Source: Timema cristinae
Lineage: Eukaryota > Arthropoda > Insecta > Phasmatodea > Timematidae
Reading direction: 5' to 3'
Length of the DNA: 64,000 nt
NCBI GenBank assembly: GCA_039000515.1
Contig: JBCFYV010000001.1
Coordinates: forward strand, 60,975,267 to 61,039,266
Shown: piece by piece, positions 23,090-34,424 of the stretch
Layout of the letters: the number at the start of each line of letters is the position of its first letter
How positions within the stretch are numbered: position 1 is the first letter of the stretch
Notes under the pieces: model-generated
Told to the model about the DNA's origin: nothing
The model's input: the letters and a program-made list of their open reading frames with translations, nothing else
Databases searched by the model: none
Position numbers and translations under genes: made by a program

Positions 23090-26000
23090 GAGGTTTTGAT
23101 GCCCAAACACCCTTAAGAGCCCTTCTCTTCTCCATAGCGGGTCTCTTTCATAACTCTAGAACAACTCTCCATAGCAGGTCTCTTACCCACCTATAGAACA
23201 ACTCTCCATAGCGGGTCTCTTACCCACCTTTAGAACAACTCTCCATAGCAGGTCTCTTACCCACCATAGAACAACTCTCCATAGCGGGTCTCTTACCCAC
23301 CTTTAGAACAACTCTCCATAGCAGGTCCCTTACCCACCTATAGAACAACTCTCCATAGCGGGTCTCTTACCCACCTTTAGAACAACTCTCCATAGCAGGT
23401 CTCTTACACACCTATAGAACAACTTCCATAGCAGGTCTCTTACCCATCTTTAAAACAACTATCCATAGCGGGTCTCTTACCCACCTTTAGAACAACTCTC
23501 CATAGCAGGTCTCTTACCCACCTATAGAACAACTCTCCATAGCGGGTCTCTTACCCACCTATAGAACAACTCTCCATAGCGGGTCTCTTACCCACCTTTA
23601 GAACAACTCTCCATAGCAGGTCTCTTACACACCTATAGAACAACTCTCCATAGCAGGTCTCTTACCCTCTTTAAAAAAACTCTCCATAGGGGGTCTCTTA
23701 CCATCTTTAAAACAACTCTCCATAGCAGGTCTTTTACCAACCTATAGAACAACTCTTCATAGCAGGTCTCTTACACACCTATAGAACAACTATCCATAGC
23801 AGGTATCTTACCCATCTTTAAAACAACTCTCCATAGCAGGTCTCTTACCCACCTATAGAACAACTCTCCAGAGCAGGTCTCTTACACACTTGAGGTCTCT
23901 TACCCACTTATAGAACAACTCTCTATAGCAGGTCTCTTACCCACCTTTAAAACAACTCTCCAGAGCAGGTCTCTTACCCACCTATAGAACAACTCTCTAG
24001 AGCAGGTCTCTTACCCACTTATAGAACAACTCTTCATAGCAGGTCTCTTACCCACCAATAGAACAACTCTTCATAGCAGGTCTCTTACCCACCAATAGAA
24101 CAACTCTCCATAGCAGGTCTCTTACCACCATATAGAACAACTCTCCATAGCAGGTCTCTTACCACCTATAGAACAACTCTCCAGAGCAGGTCTCTTACCC
24201 ACCTATAGAACAACTCTTCATAGAGGTCTCTTACCCACTTATAGAACAACTCTTCATAGCAGGTCTCTTAACCACAATAGAACAACTCTCCATAGCAGGT
24301 CTCTTACCCACCAATAGAACAACTCTCCATAGCAGGTCTCTTACCAACCTATAGAACAACTCTCAGAGCAGGTCTCTACCCACCTATAGAACAAATCTCT
24401 AAGCAGGTCTCTTACCCACCTTATAGAACAACTCTTCATAGCAGGTCTCTTACCCACCTATAGAACAACTCTTAATAGCGGTCTCTTACCCACCAATATA
24501 ACAACTCTCCATAGCAGGTCTCTTACCAACCTATAGAACAACTCTCCAGAGCAGGTCGCTTACCCACCTATAGAACAAATCTCTAGAGCAGGTCTCTTAC
24601 CCACAATAGAACAACTCTCCATAGTAGGTCTCTTACCCACCTAAAGAACAACTCTTCATAGCAGGTTCTTACCCACCTATAGAACAACTCTTCATAGCAG
24701 GTCTCTTACCCACCAATAGAACAACTCTCCATAGCAGGTCTCTTACCACCTATAGAACAACTCTTCATAGCAGGTCTCTTACCCACCAATAGAACAACTT
24801 TTCATAGCAGGTCTCTTACCCACCAATAGAACCACTCTCCATAGCAGGTCTCTTACCAACCTATAGAACAACTCTCCAGAGCAGGTCTCTTACCCACCTA
24901 TAGAACAACTCTCTAGAGCAGGTCTCTTACCCACTTATAGAACAACTCTCCTAGTAGGTTTCTTACCCACCTAAAGAACAACTCTTCATAGCAGGTCTCT
25001 TACCCACTATAGAACAACTCTTCATAGCAGGTCTCTTACCCACCAATAGAACAACTCTCCATAGCGGGTTCTTACCCACCTATAGAACAACTCTCCATAG
25101 CAGGTCTCTTACCACCTATAGAACAACTCTCCAAGCAGGTCTCTTACACACCTATAGAACAACTCTCATGAGCAGGTCTCTTACCCACTATAGAACAACT
25201 CTTCATAGCAGGGTCTCTTACCCACCAATAGAACAACTCTCATAGCAGGTCTCTTACCCACCAATAGAACAACTCTCCATAGCAGGGTCTCTTACCAACC
25301 TATAGAACAACTCTCCAGAGCAGGTCTCTTACCCACCTATAGAACAACTCTCTAGAGCAGGTCTCTTACCCACTTATAGAACAACTCTTCAGAGCAGGTC
25401 TCTTACCCACCAATAGTACAACTCTTCATAGAGGTCTCTTACCCACCAATAGAACAACTCTCCATAGCAGGTCTCTTACCAACCTATAGAACAACTCTCC
25501 AGAGCAGGTCTCTTACCCACCTATAGAACAACTCTCTAGAGCAGGTCTCTTACCCACTTATAGAACAACTCTCATAGTAGGTCTCTTACCCACCTATAAG
25601 AACAACTCTTCATAGCAGGTCTCTTACCCACCATAGAACAACTCTCCATAGCAGGTCTCTACCCACCATAGAACAACTCTCCATAGCAGGTCTCTTACCA
25701 CCTATAGAACAACTCTCCATAGCAGGTCTCTTACCAACCTATAGAACAACTCTTCATAGTAGGTCTCTTACCCACCTTTAGAACAACTCTTCATAGCAGG
25801 TCTCTTACCCACCAAATAGAACAACTCTCCATAGCAGGTCTCTTACCCACCAATAGAACAACTCTCCATAGCAGGTCTCTTACCCACCATAGAACAACTC
25901 TCCATAGCAGGTTCTTACCAACCTATAGAACAACTCTCCATAGCAGGTCTCTTACCCAATAGAACAACTCTCCATAGCAGGTCTCTTACCCACCATAGAA

Positions 26001-26800
26001 CAACTCTCCAGAGCAGGTCTCCTACCCACCTATAGAACAACTCTCCATAGCAGGGTCTCTTACCCACCTAATAGAACAACTCTCCAGAGCGGTCTCTTAC
26101 CCACCTATAGAACAACTCTCTAGAGCAGGTCTCTTACCCACTTATAGAACAACTCTCCATAGTAGGTCTCTTACCACCTAAGAACAACTCTCCAGAGCGG
26201 TCTCTTACCCACCATAGAACAACTCTCATAGCAGGTCTCTTACCCACCAATAGAACAACTCTCCATAGCAGGTCTCTTACCCACCATAGAACAACTCTCC
26301 ATAGCAGGTCTCTTACCCACCTAAAGAACAACTCTTCATAGCAGGTCTCTTACCAACCTATAGAACAACTCTTCATAGCAGGTCTCTTACCCACCTATAG
26401 AACAACTCTCCATACTGTCCTCTTCTCATAAGGTCCTCTCTTCTTCCAACTTTCTCCTCAATCACATTTCAAAGATACTTTACTCCATCCAACTTTATAG
26501 CTTTACTAGGCAGTATCCTCTTCCTTGTCATCATCCACACTTCACACTTTGCTATGCTAAATTTCATTCCACACTTTTTCACTTCCTCATTCCATTCCCC
26601 TAACTGTTTCTATATTTCCTATTCCTTTTCCCCCATCAGCCAAGATCATGGTTTTCTACCCGAGTTTCTTAAGCATTTTATTTATGACAATTTTTATCAT
26701 CATTACAAATAGTAATGGTGACAGGGCACTGCCCTTCTTTACGCCATTATTTATTTTGAATCACTTTGTCCTTCCTCTCTCAGTCTTACACAACTCCTGT
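23090..26800 (-). mobile_element. LINE relic interrupted by its own expanded 37-bp piece
   Basis: Right part, minus strand: GVKKGSALSPLLFVM (the G-x-x-Q/K-G-x-x-L-S-P-L-L-F motif of reverse transcriptase) at about 26705-26750, then a YADD-equivalent position reading LADG, with stops and frame changes. Left part at 23104-23145 aligns with the LINE piece at 5100-5150 (both have AAG-GC-CTTCT then TCCATAGC-GGT-TCTT). Between the two lies the 37-bp array. The order matches one LINE copy in which a short coding segment expanded. The altered YADD, stops and array make it dead. Confidence 0.7.
23132..26413. repeat. 37-bp minisatellite array, about 88 units
   Basis: Units carry CTCCATAGCAGGTCTCTTAC and CCACCTATAGAACAACT. 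On the minus strand one frame of a unit reads FYR(W/C)VRDLLWRVV, which matches FYRCVRYLLWKI in the LINE piece near 5140-5190. Variants are TCCATAGCGGG (left), CCAGAGCAGG and CTAGAGCAGG (middle), TTCATAGCAGG, and ACC(T/A)ATAGAAC. Units between about 24.1 and 26.3 kb have many single-base losses. Confidence 0.95.
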
Positions 26801-26869
26801 TATTCTCATTCATACTATTTAATCTCATTACAATTATTAAGTCACACAACTATTTTTTTGATCAGCAAA

Positions 26870-27584
26870 TGACTGGATTTAGTGTTAAAAATATCCATTT
26901 TTGAATGTACGCATTTCAGTTGTGGATGTTCAACTATATACAAGAATGCCAATACAAATATACAAATAGATCTTGTTTTAACAAATATAAGTGAACCAAT
27001 CAAGGAATTGATTTTTTAAACTATTTTAAAGCTATTTGTAGGAATAGTAGAGGCCGGTTGGGAAAGCTTAGTGAAAAACAATCGTTCAAAACAAATATAA
27101 GAGTGCTAGTGGCTTGTAGCAGCGATATCTGCAAATTATAGCGTTATAATGTATTCAAAACTTTTTTACTGGGAAAAGTTCTATAGAATGAAGCCTCATT
27201 CGAATTTCTAGTTAAAGGAGTCAAAGGCAACTTCATTAAATTTTGATTTTTAGTGTTTAATTTTAAGTAAAAAATTAGTTTTTCTTCTTCACCCTACAAT
27301 TATAACTTTAAAACGAACCACTCTCCCAACTCTCTACTTATTTTTTTGTATTTTACCACTTAAGTAAGAATGTAGTTTTTTTTTTAACCAAAGGAATATA
27401 TTAATTATATTCATAGTGATGTAGTAAGGAGAAATATCAATTATATCTTTTGTAATGGTTTTGGGTGTTCCTTAGATAATTAATTTGCAAAGGAATATAG
27501 TTTATTTACCGATACAAATCACACATGGTAGGATGTAAGCAAAAAATGATTGTAGAGATGAGCCACTGCTCAAACAGCAGAAGA
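26870..27584. other. AT-rich intron, nothing recognised
   Basis: No exon, RNA or named repeat seen. Confidence 0.45.
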
Positions 27585-27735
27585 GATGGAAATTTTAGGA
27601 AAATCAGGTTTTCTTTGGAAGAGATACTATTTTGCAGACATCCTGAGCCCTTTACCTTGGGTGAAAGTTTGTAAAATTGGTTCAGCCAGTTTTCTCATAA
27701 TTTCGTTTATCAGAAATGGGCTATCAAAGAATGTG
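27585..27735 (+). repeat. Dispersed intronic repeat, copy 1
   Basis: Contains AAAATCAGGTTTTCTTTGGA, then CAGACATCCTGAGCCCTTTA, then GTTTGTAAAATTGGTTCA. It aligns in the same direction with 28735-28885 and 30400-30555. Origin unknown; the three may be ends of one transposon family. Confidence 0.55.
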
Positions 27736-27946
27736 AGAGTGACTGTGAGTATATAAGGGGTGTGAGTGAGTATGAGAAGTATGTGGGAGAAAGTGAGTGT
27801 GAAATATTGAGTCTTAGAGATTGAGAGTGAGCGAGTGAGTATGAGAAAGAATGTGGAAAGGAATAGAAAGAGCGAGAGAGAGGGAGAGAAAGAGTGTGAG
27901 AGTATTTTCACTAAATTGACTACTTAACCTTTTAATTTGCGAATTC

Positions 27947-27954
<8 letters not shown>

Positions 27955-28003
<49 letters not shown>

Positions 28004-28308
28004 CTATCAATTATATCAGTATATATATAGTGTATGTTATAACATCAGTTCTAACGGGTTATAAACACCTATGCTAATGTGTAATGTTAGGGTGATTGTG
28101 AAATGAAATGGAGACCTACAGTTTAACGTGGGATCCGAACCACGGTGGAGGCCTGGCATTCCACACATTCACAAGTTGTGATTAATACACTTTTTGTTAG
28201 AGGTGAATGAAGGGTTTGGCAATCAATAAATATGTGCCGGGACCGAGGATTGAACCCCGAACTCCAGCACAGAAGTCCGACACCTTATCCCTAGACCACC
28301 AGGTCACC
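27955..28308 (-). repeat. tRNA-derived SINE, copy 1, with (ATT)n tail
   Basis: Minus strand starts GGTGACCTGGTGGTCTAGGG (A-box region) and has a perfect B box GGTTCAATCC at 28247-28256. Its body shares AACGTGGGATCCGAACCACG and GTGATTGTGAAATGAAATG (plus-strand reading) with copies at 31875-32150 and 59633-59898. The 3' side (low coordinates) ends near CTAACGGGTTATAAACACC, followed by AT sequence and an (ATT)n run at 27950-28002. RNA polymerase III would transcribe it toward lower coordinates. Diverged from the other two copies, so older. Confidence 0.8.
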
Positions 28309-28734
28309 GACTATAGTCAATATTGTTTATTTAAATGTGAGTTAATGAAACAACATCCCAATAACCATAAATGTTTCCCCAGTTTAGGAAATTAACTCCA
28401 TCAATTAAAATATATCTAGGTAAAAGATGTTCTAGGACCAGCTATTATAACAGCCATTTTGTGATCAGAGATAAAAGTATCATATGCAAACAAAATTATA
28501 CATTTCTAACCTACTATCAATAGTTTGTATAGTTATGTGTAGATTTTTCACATAATTTATACTTTTTCTGCCGTACACCTTAATAAGTGTTGAGTAATTA
28601 TTTTTAACCAAAGAGAAATATTTTATCTACGGAATGAGTTATTATTCTTAACCAAAGAAAAATAATGTATTCACAGGTATAAAACCATGCACAAATAAGG
28701 GTTTATAGGGCGATGTAAAAAAGAATGAAAAAAT

Positions 28735-28885
28735 AAAGTTATCTGGGAAAATCAAATTTTAGTTGGAAATTACTATTTTTCCAGACCTCCTGGACCCCTA
28801 ACCTTAAAAATGAGCAATTGTTTGTAAAAATCGGTTCATGTCATTGTCTTTAATTTCAATCACCGGAAATGCGCTTATCGAATTA
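28735..28885 (+). repeat. Dispersed intronic repeat, copy 2
   Basis: Contains AAAATCAAATTTTAGTTGGA, then CAGACCTCCTGGACCCCTAA, then TTGTTTGTAAAAATCGGTTC. It aligns with copies at 27585-27735 and 30400-30555. Confidence 0.55.
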
Positions 28886-29233
28886 TTTGTTAAGATTCAT
28901 GTTATCATTTTTGAGCTATAATACATACCAAAACCTATTTAAACATCATTTTATCATGCACAAAACAAAAACGTGGACAATATTTTCACAAACTTCACCT
29001 TTTAATTTTCAAATTATGCTCAATATTATTGATTTAAATGTGACTTAACGATAGCAGAATTCAATATGAAATACATATTTTCGCAGTTTAAGCATCTCAA
29101 TTTAGATGTGTTATGATCAGCATCCAAAGAGAAAATTGTGATGTGTTCGGACCAACAAATTAAAGATTGAGTCATTATTTTTTAACATATTAGAAAACAT
29201 TCTAAAAATTGTTTGAAGTAAGGAGTAGATATA

Positions 29234-30300
29234 GTTAGAAGTTAAGACTTAGATAAATTGTTCTGAAAATATATTTAAAAATTGTTTAGTAAAATAAAGT
29301 TACTAAGTTGGTAGATGTACTAAAGTGATGTTGCGAGACAAATATATGATTAAGATTTACTTCCAGTAAAAAGCATATGTCAGAATATGAACACTAAACT
29401 TAAAATTATTAATTCGTCATCAACTAAGCTTTGAGGAAAAGTCTAAAAATATATAAATACACGCTAAGAAAGTTTTTACAAAACTTACGGATAAACTATA
29501 TAGTCTGGACAAAACACTTTATTAAAGTTCAAATAAATAATGGATTAAAAAGTATTAAAAAAATCAAATTTATAGGTTATCCCTAACCAAATGAGTCATA
29601 ATGCAATCATTAAATATTATTGTCCAAAGACATTTAAAATATATAAAATATAGAAAAACAATGTTTAGAGTTCAACATGTATTATAGTAAAAAGAATATA
29701 AAACTTGATTTGGAGGTTACCATCTGCCAACAGTTTAAATGAAGTAGAGAATATAATGGAATAATCCGAGCCTTATTTATTTATGTCCCATTACTCCTTA
29801 TGCATACCCAACATTGGAAATTCCGACATGTTTCGGCACTAATGTACCATATTCATGGAAACTGCAAAACGAAATTCAAGAAGCATGTAGATGTAGATAC
29901 ATTAAAACTCAAAAGTTAAACCAATAAGTATGAAAATTACTGTTGTACAACCATGGATTTGTAAAAAAGAAAAAAATTACTAAACAACCAAACTTACATG
30001 AGTCGGCGTGAAAATACTAAGTGTTGTTATGATGGCGATATGTTAACTGACTAGGGTGTGGTCTTAAGTGTATTTATATATTTTTAGGCTTTTCATCAAC
30101 ATATGTGTAGCTTAGATGATGATAAGTTATTAATTATGTTTAATGTTCATATTCTGACATATGTTTTTTACTGGAAGTAAATCATAATCATATATTTGTC
30201 TCGCAACATCACTTTAGTATATCTACCAACTTAGTAACTTTATTTTATTAAATTAATTTTTATATATATTTTTGAGAACAATATATCTTTAACTTCTAAG
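29234..30300. mobile_element. Foldback element with long inverted repeats
   Basis: Arms of about 240 bp (29234-29470 and 30061-30300) are inverted copies. The left has GATGTTGCGAGACAAATATA and CATATGTCAGAATATGAACA; the right has TATATTTGTCTCGCAACATC and TGTTCATATTCTGACATATG. The 590-bp spacer has no ORF. This fits a non-autonomous DNA transposon or two inverted copies of one repeat. Ends and target duplication are not defined. Confidence 0.65.
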
Positions 30301-30399
30301 TATTATTTTTTAGACAAAGAGATATGTTTTATTTAGAGATTTACAGCCATGCAGCAAATAACAGTTTCCATGTTGATTAAACAAAGAGTTAATAACTGA

Positions 30400-30555
30400 A
30401 AATTTTCTGTGAAAATCGGGTTTTCATGGAAAACTACTTTTTTTCTCAACATACTGGACTCCTAACCATTAAAATGAGTGGTCGTTTGTCAAAATCTGTT
30501 CAGTAATTTCCGGGTAGTGTCTATTACTGGAAACAGTCTTATAAAATTATATATA
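30400..30555 (+). repeat. Dispersed intronic repeat, copy 3
   Basis: Contains GAAAATCGGGTTTTCATGGA, then CAACATACTGGACTCCTAAC, then GTTTGTCAAAATCTGTTCA. Third member of the family at 27.6 and 28.7 kb, directly right of the foldback element. Confidence 0.55.
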
Positions 30556-30563
30556 AGATACCT

Positions 30564-30700
30564 ATGATTATGAATTATATTAGGAATGAATGTATCGGGG
30601 AAATAGTGGTACTAGAGAGTATCCATGAGATAGTGGAAGCAAAACTGAGATGGTATAGGCATGTAATGAGGCTGGAGAAGGAAAAGATGACAAAGAAAAT
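30564..30700 (+). mobile_element. LINE 3'-end fragment
   Basis: Plus-strand frame gives RNECIGEIVVLE, then IVEAKLRWYRHVMRLEKEK. The LRWYGHVMR motif marks the tail of the same kind of LINE as 4645-5311. It ends where the pogo-like sequence begins. Confidence 0.6.
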
Positions 30701-31433
30701 ATTGATGAAGCTGTTGTTTCTTTCAACGAGCATCTATGCACCGAAGAAGGGGTTGATAGAGCTACAGATCTGGTACAGAGTGACCCAGCTGACCAAGAAG
30801 ATGAAGAGAGTAGCAGCGGATAAACTGTGGAGGACTTGAAGACCAAGACTTATTCTGAGGTTCTGTGTGCAGTGAGTGACCTTGAAGACCAAGACTTATT
30901 CTGAGGTTCTGTGTGCAGTGTGTGACCTTGAGGACCAAGACTTATTCTGAGGTTCTGTATGCAGTGAGTGACCTTGAGGACTAAGACTTATTCTGAAGTT
31001 CTGTGTGCAGTGAGTGACCTTGAAGACCAATACTTATTCTGAGGTTCTGTGTGCAGTGAGTGACCTTGAGGAATTTGCTGCATTCAAAAACTGCCCGAAA
31101 CTAATGGAGTTGATGCAGGAAGCTACAGAGGATATTCAGAAGACAACAAAACAGCCCACTTTGATGAACATGTGGCAGAACTAGGCTGGAATAAAAGGAC
31201 TACTGTACGTACAGTACTGTGTATGGTAATGTAATGACTAATGTTTATAATCCATAACGTATTTTTACTGTACGTAAAATTAATGTTAGTGTCCACCCCA
31301 GTTAATTCTAATTTTATACTACCGCAGTGTTATTTGGTTTATTTTTATTTTTAATGCACCTGTATAAAATACCTGCCGAAACGGAATTTTTTTTTTGGGT
31401 CCCATCAAATTCCATTTTAGACAGGTTTTACAG
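30700..31433 (+). mobile_element. Pogo/Tigger-like transposon 3' part
   Basis: An acidic C-terminal type frame (DLVQSDPADQEDEESSSG), then SEVLCAVSDLEEFAAFKNCP and KLMELMQEATEDIQKTTKQP up to a stop at about 31183. The right end, read on the minus strand, is CTGTAAAACCTGTCTAAAAT, like the CAGTAAAACCTCT ends of pogo/Tigger elements, and it is followed by TA (31434-31435), the expected target site. No catalytic core is present. The match to pogo is by ends and style, so moderate certainty. Confidence 0.5.
30836..31068. repeat. 46-bp tandem array, 5 units, inside the pogo-like ORF
   Basis: Units contain GACCAAGACTTATTCTGAGG then TTCTGTGTGCAGTGAGTGACC. The frame SEVLCAVSDLE is present in the first and last unit. 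The 46-bp length shifts the frame at each unit, so the expansion broke the ORF. Confidence 0.9.
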
Positions 31434-31641
31434 TATTTATAAATCAACTGCCTAAAACTTATACTAAATTATAAGATCAAATACAATATTGCACAGATTT
31501 TAATTAAATATATCAATGTCTTGTGTTTATAAAATATATTAATAGCAATGTACTGCATTGTTATTTCAATATCATCATCCAAACATGTACTAATTTGCTC
31601 TTAATAAATAATTATATTGATAATAAAAATAAATTGTTAAC

Positions 31642-31769
31642 CTGTAGAGCAAACAACTGCAGATGAGTAAGGCAGAGTTCCACAAAGCGAAGGTGAGTTC
31701 TGAAATCTGGAGCTTTCACCAGCATGGCTTGCAGGAGTGAAGGCTCACTGATAAATGTCCATAATCCCG
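31642..31769 (-). CDS. Host gene exon C: helical region
   Basis: Exon of 128 bp on the minus strand. The acceptor is TATTTTTACAG. The donor is CTACAG|GTTAAC, weaker than the others after position +2. It begins with CG, which completes a proline codon with the last base of exon B, and ends in phase 0 after FALQ. The peptide reads GLWTFISEPSLLQAML, then RFVELCLTHLQLFALQ. Leucine-rich heptad-like spacing continues the helical region of exons B and D. No catalytic motif is visible. A SINE copy sits about 100 bp upstream in the preceding intron. Confidence 0.78.
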
Positions 31770-31874
31770 CTGTAAAAATACAATCAAACAAATTATTAGT
31801 AGGCCGCAGACACAAACTCTATATTTAAAATTAAGCTTTAAAAAAAAGTGTTATTAAAATACAATTAAATAATA

Positions 31875-32150
31875 TTATTATTATTAGTACCGCGTCTTAC
31901 TACCCATTTGGGTTATACGCACTTACGCTAATGTGTAATGGTAAGGTGATTGTGAGATGAAATGAAGGACCTACAGTTTAACGTGGAATCCGAACCACGG
32001 TGGAGGCCTGGCATTCCCCACATTTACAAGATGTCTTGTCAGAGGTGAAGGAAGGGTTTGGTAATCAGATAAATCTGTGCCGGGACCGAGGATTGAACTC
32101 CGGCCGTCAGCACAGAAGTCTGACACCTTATCCCTAGACCGCCAGGTCAC
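31875..32150 (-). repeat. tRNA-derived SINE, copy 2, with 13-bp target duplication
   Basis: Runs from an A-box head (right, CTGGCGGTCTAGGGATAAGG on minus) through a B box region at 32090-32099 (one change: AGTTCAATCC) to the 3' end GCGTATAACCC...ACGCGGTAC and a short (TAA)n tail on the left. Flanked by CAATTAAATAATA at 31862-31874 and 32151-32163, a perfect target-site duplication. This fixes the true borders of the SINE family. Confidence 0.92.
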
Positions 32151-32163
32151 CAATTAAATAATA

Positions 32164-32825
32164 GAAATCACTACTGTCCTGGACGAAATTATAATAAATC
32201 ATTAAAAAAAAAAATTGACATGACTCCATTGTATATGAAACTACATAGATGTATAGTAAGTTAAAAATGTAGATTTCTATGTTTAGCGGGTTCCTGAATG
32301 TCCCTTGTTGTACATAAATATAACACTCTTGAATGTATTATCATCTTAAACCAGCGGTGTGTTATAGTTTGTAAGAGTAAAACGTGGTGTGTGCACATGA
32401 AGCCATCCAATCCAGTGCATCTATTGACCAGGAGAGTATTTCCTGCCCTTTGTACTTACCACAAGGACCGAAGACACTCTCTCACTAAGATAAACTCAGG
32501 TTTGATAATATGCTGACAGAGAGCTGATATCGATACTGGTGTGGAGTTCAAAGCTTTCACTATCAAAAGAGTGCTCGGTTCTACACCAAGGTACCATCGT
32601 GAGAGGGCATAACACGCTTCCTTGCCCGATTCTATCACTAGGTACATATGGGAGAAAAATCATCTCAGGAAGGCTTGGAAAATATCAAAGGTCCTGGTAT
32701 AAAAGGCCAAGAGGAATTGCAAAGTTAATGCAGTTCGCAAGATACATCAAGAATAGCATAATGTGTGGGAGGGCAAGATTGACAGGTCATTGTGGCAGTT
32801 GATAGGGAATTGATATATTATATAG
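32164..32825. other. Intron sequence, nothing recognised
   Basis: Between the SINE and the 43-bp array. Overlapping open frames on both strands (32298-32802) show no motif. Confidence 0.45.
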
Positions 32826-34424
32826 TTACACTCACATTATATTAAGGAAACGCTGGTGACAAAGCTTGTTACACTCAGATTATATTAAGGAAACGCTGGT
32901 GACAAAGCTTGTCACACTCACATTATATTAAGGAAACGCTGGTGACAAAGCTTGTCACACTCACACTATATTAAGGAAACGCTGGTGACAAAGCTTGTCA
33001 CACTCACACTATATTAAGGAAAAGCTGGTGACAAAGCTTGTTACACTCAGATTATATTAAGGAAACGCTGGTGACAAAGCTTGTCACACTCACATTATAT
33101 TAAGGAAACGCTGGTGACAAAGCTTGTCACACTCACATTATATTAAGGAAACGCTGGTGACAAAGCTTGTTACACTCACATTATATTAAGGAAACGCTGG
33201 TGACAAAGCTTGTTACACTCAGATTATATTAAGGAAACGCTGGTGACAAAGCTTGTCACACTCACATTATATTAAGGAAACGCTGGTGACAAAGCTTGTT
33301 ACACTCACATTATATTAAGGAAACGCTGGTGACAAAGCTTGTTACACTCACATTATATTAAGGAAACGCTGGTGACAAAGCTTGTCACACTCACACTATA
33401 TTAAGGAAACGCTGGTGACAAAGCTTGTCACACACACTATATTAAGGAAACGCTAGTGACAAAGCTTGTTACACTCAGATTATATTAAGGAAACGCTGGT
33501 GACAAAGCTTGTCACACTCACATTATATTAAGGAAACGCTGGTGACAAAGCTTGTCACACTCACACTATATTAAGGAAACGCTGGTGACAAAGCTTGTTA
33601 CACTCACATTATATTAAGGAAACGCTGGTGACAAAGCTTGTTACACTCAGATTATATTAAGGAAACGCTGGTGACAAAGCTTGTCACACTCACATTATAT
33701 TAAGGAAACGCTGGTGACAAAGCTTGTTACACTCACATTATATTAAGGAAACGCTGGTGACAAAGCTTGTTACACTCACATTATATTAAGGAAACGCTGG
33801 TGACAAAGCTTGTCACACTCACATTATATTAAGGAAACGCTGGTGACAAAGCTTGTCACACTCACACTATATTAAGGAAACGCTGGTGACAAAGCTTGTT
33901 ACACTCAGATTATATTAAGGAAACGCTGGTGACAAAGCTTGTCACACTCACACTATATTAAGGAAACGCTGGTGACAAAGCTTGTTACACTCACATTATA
34001 TTAAGGAAACGCTGGTGACAAAGCTTGTCACACTCAGATTATATTAAGGAAACGCTGGTGACAAAGCTTGTCACACTCAGATTATATTAAGGAAACATTG
34101 GTGACAAAGCTTGTCACACTCGCATTATATTAAGGAAACGCTGGTGACAAAGCTTGTTACACTCAGATTATATTAAGGAAACGCTGGTGACAAAGCTTGT
34201 CACACTCACACTATATTAAGGAAATGCTGGTGACAAAGCTTGTCACACTCGCATTATATTAAGGAAACGCTGGTGACAAAGCTTGTCACACTCGCATTAT
34301 ATTAAGGAAACGCTGGTGACAAAGCTTGTCACACTCGCATTATATTAAGGAAACGCTGGTGACAAAGCTTGTTACACTCGCATTATATTAAGGAAACGCT
34401 GGTGACAAAGCTTGTTAAACTCAC
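32826..34424. repeat. 43-bp minisatellite array, 37 units, ending at the exon B donor
   Basis: Units contain ATTATATTAAGGAAACGCTG and GTGACAAAGCTTGT(T/C)ACACT. They differ at two places: TTACACT or TCACACT, then CACAT, CACAC, CAGAT or CGCAT. Order of types repeats: six units starting at about 33.17 kb match six starting at about 33.60 kb, a higher-order period of 10 units (about 430 bp). On the minus strand the units with ACTCAC carry GTGAGT, the same as the real donor at 34419-34424. CGCAT units cluster next to the exon. Confidence 0.95.

Noticed and set aside
23132..26413. CRISPR-like array
   Set aside because: Head-to-tail units without unique spacers, in a eukaryotic LINE context. The same holds for the other arrays.
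30580..30846. Minus-strand 88-codon ORF as a gene
   Set aside because: It is the opposite strand of the LINE fragment and the pogo-like acidic tail.
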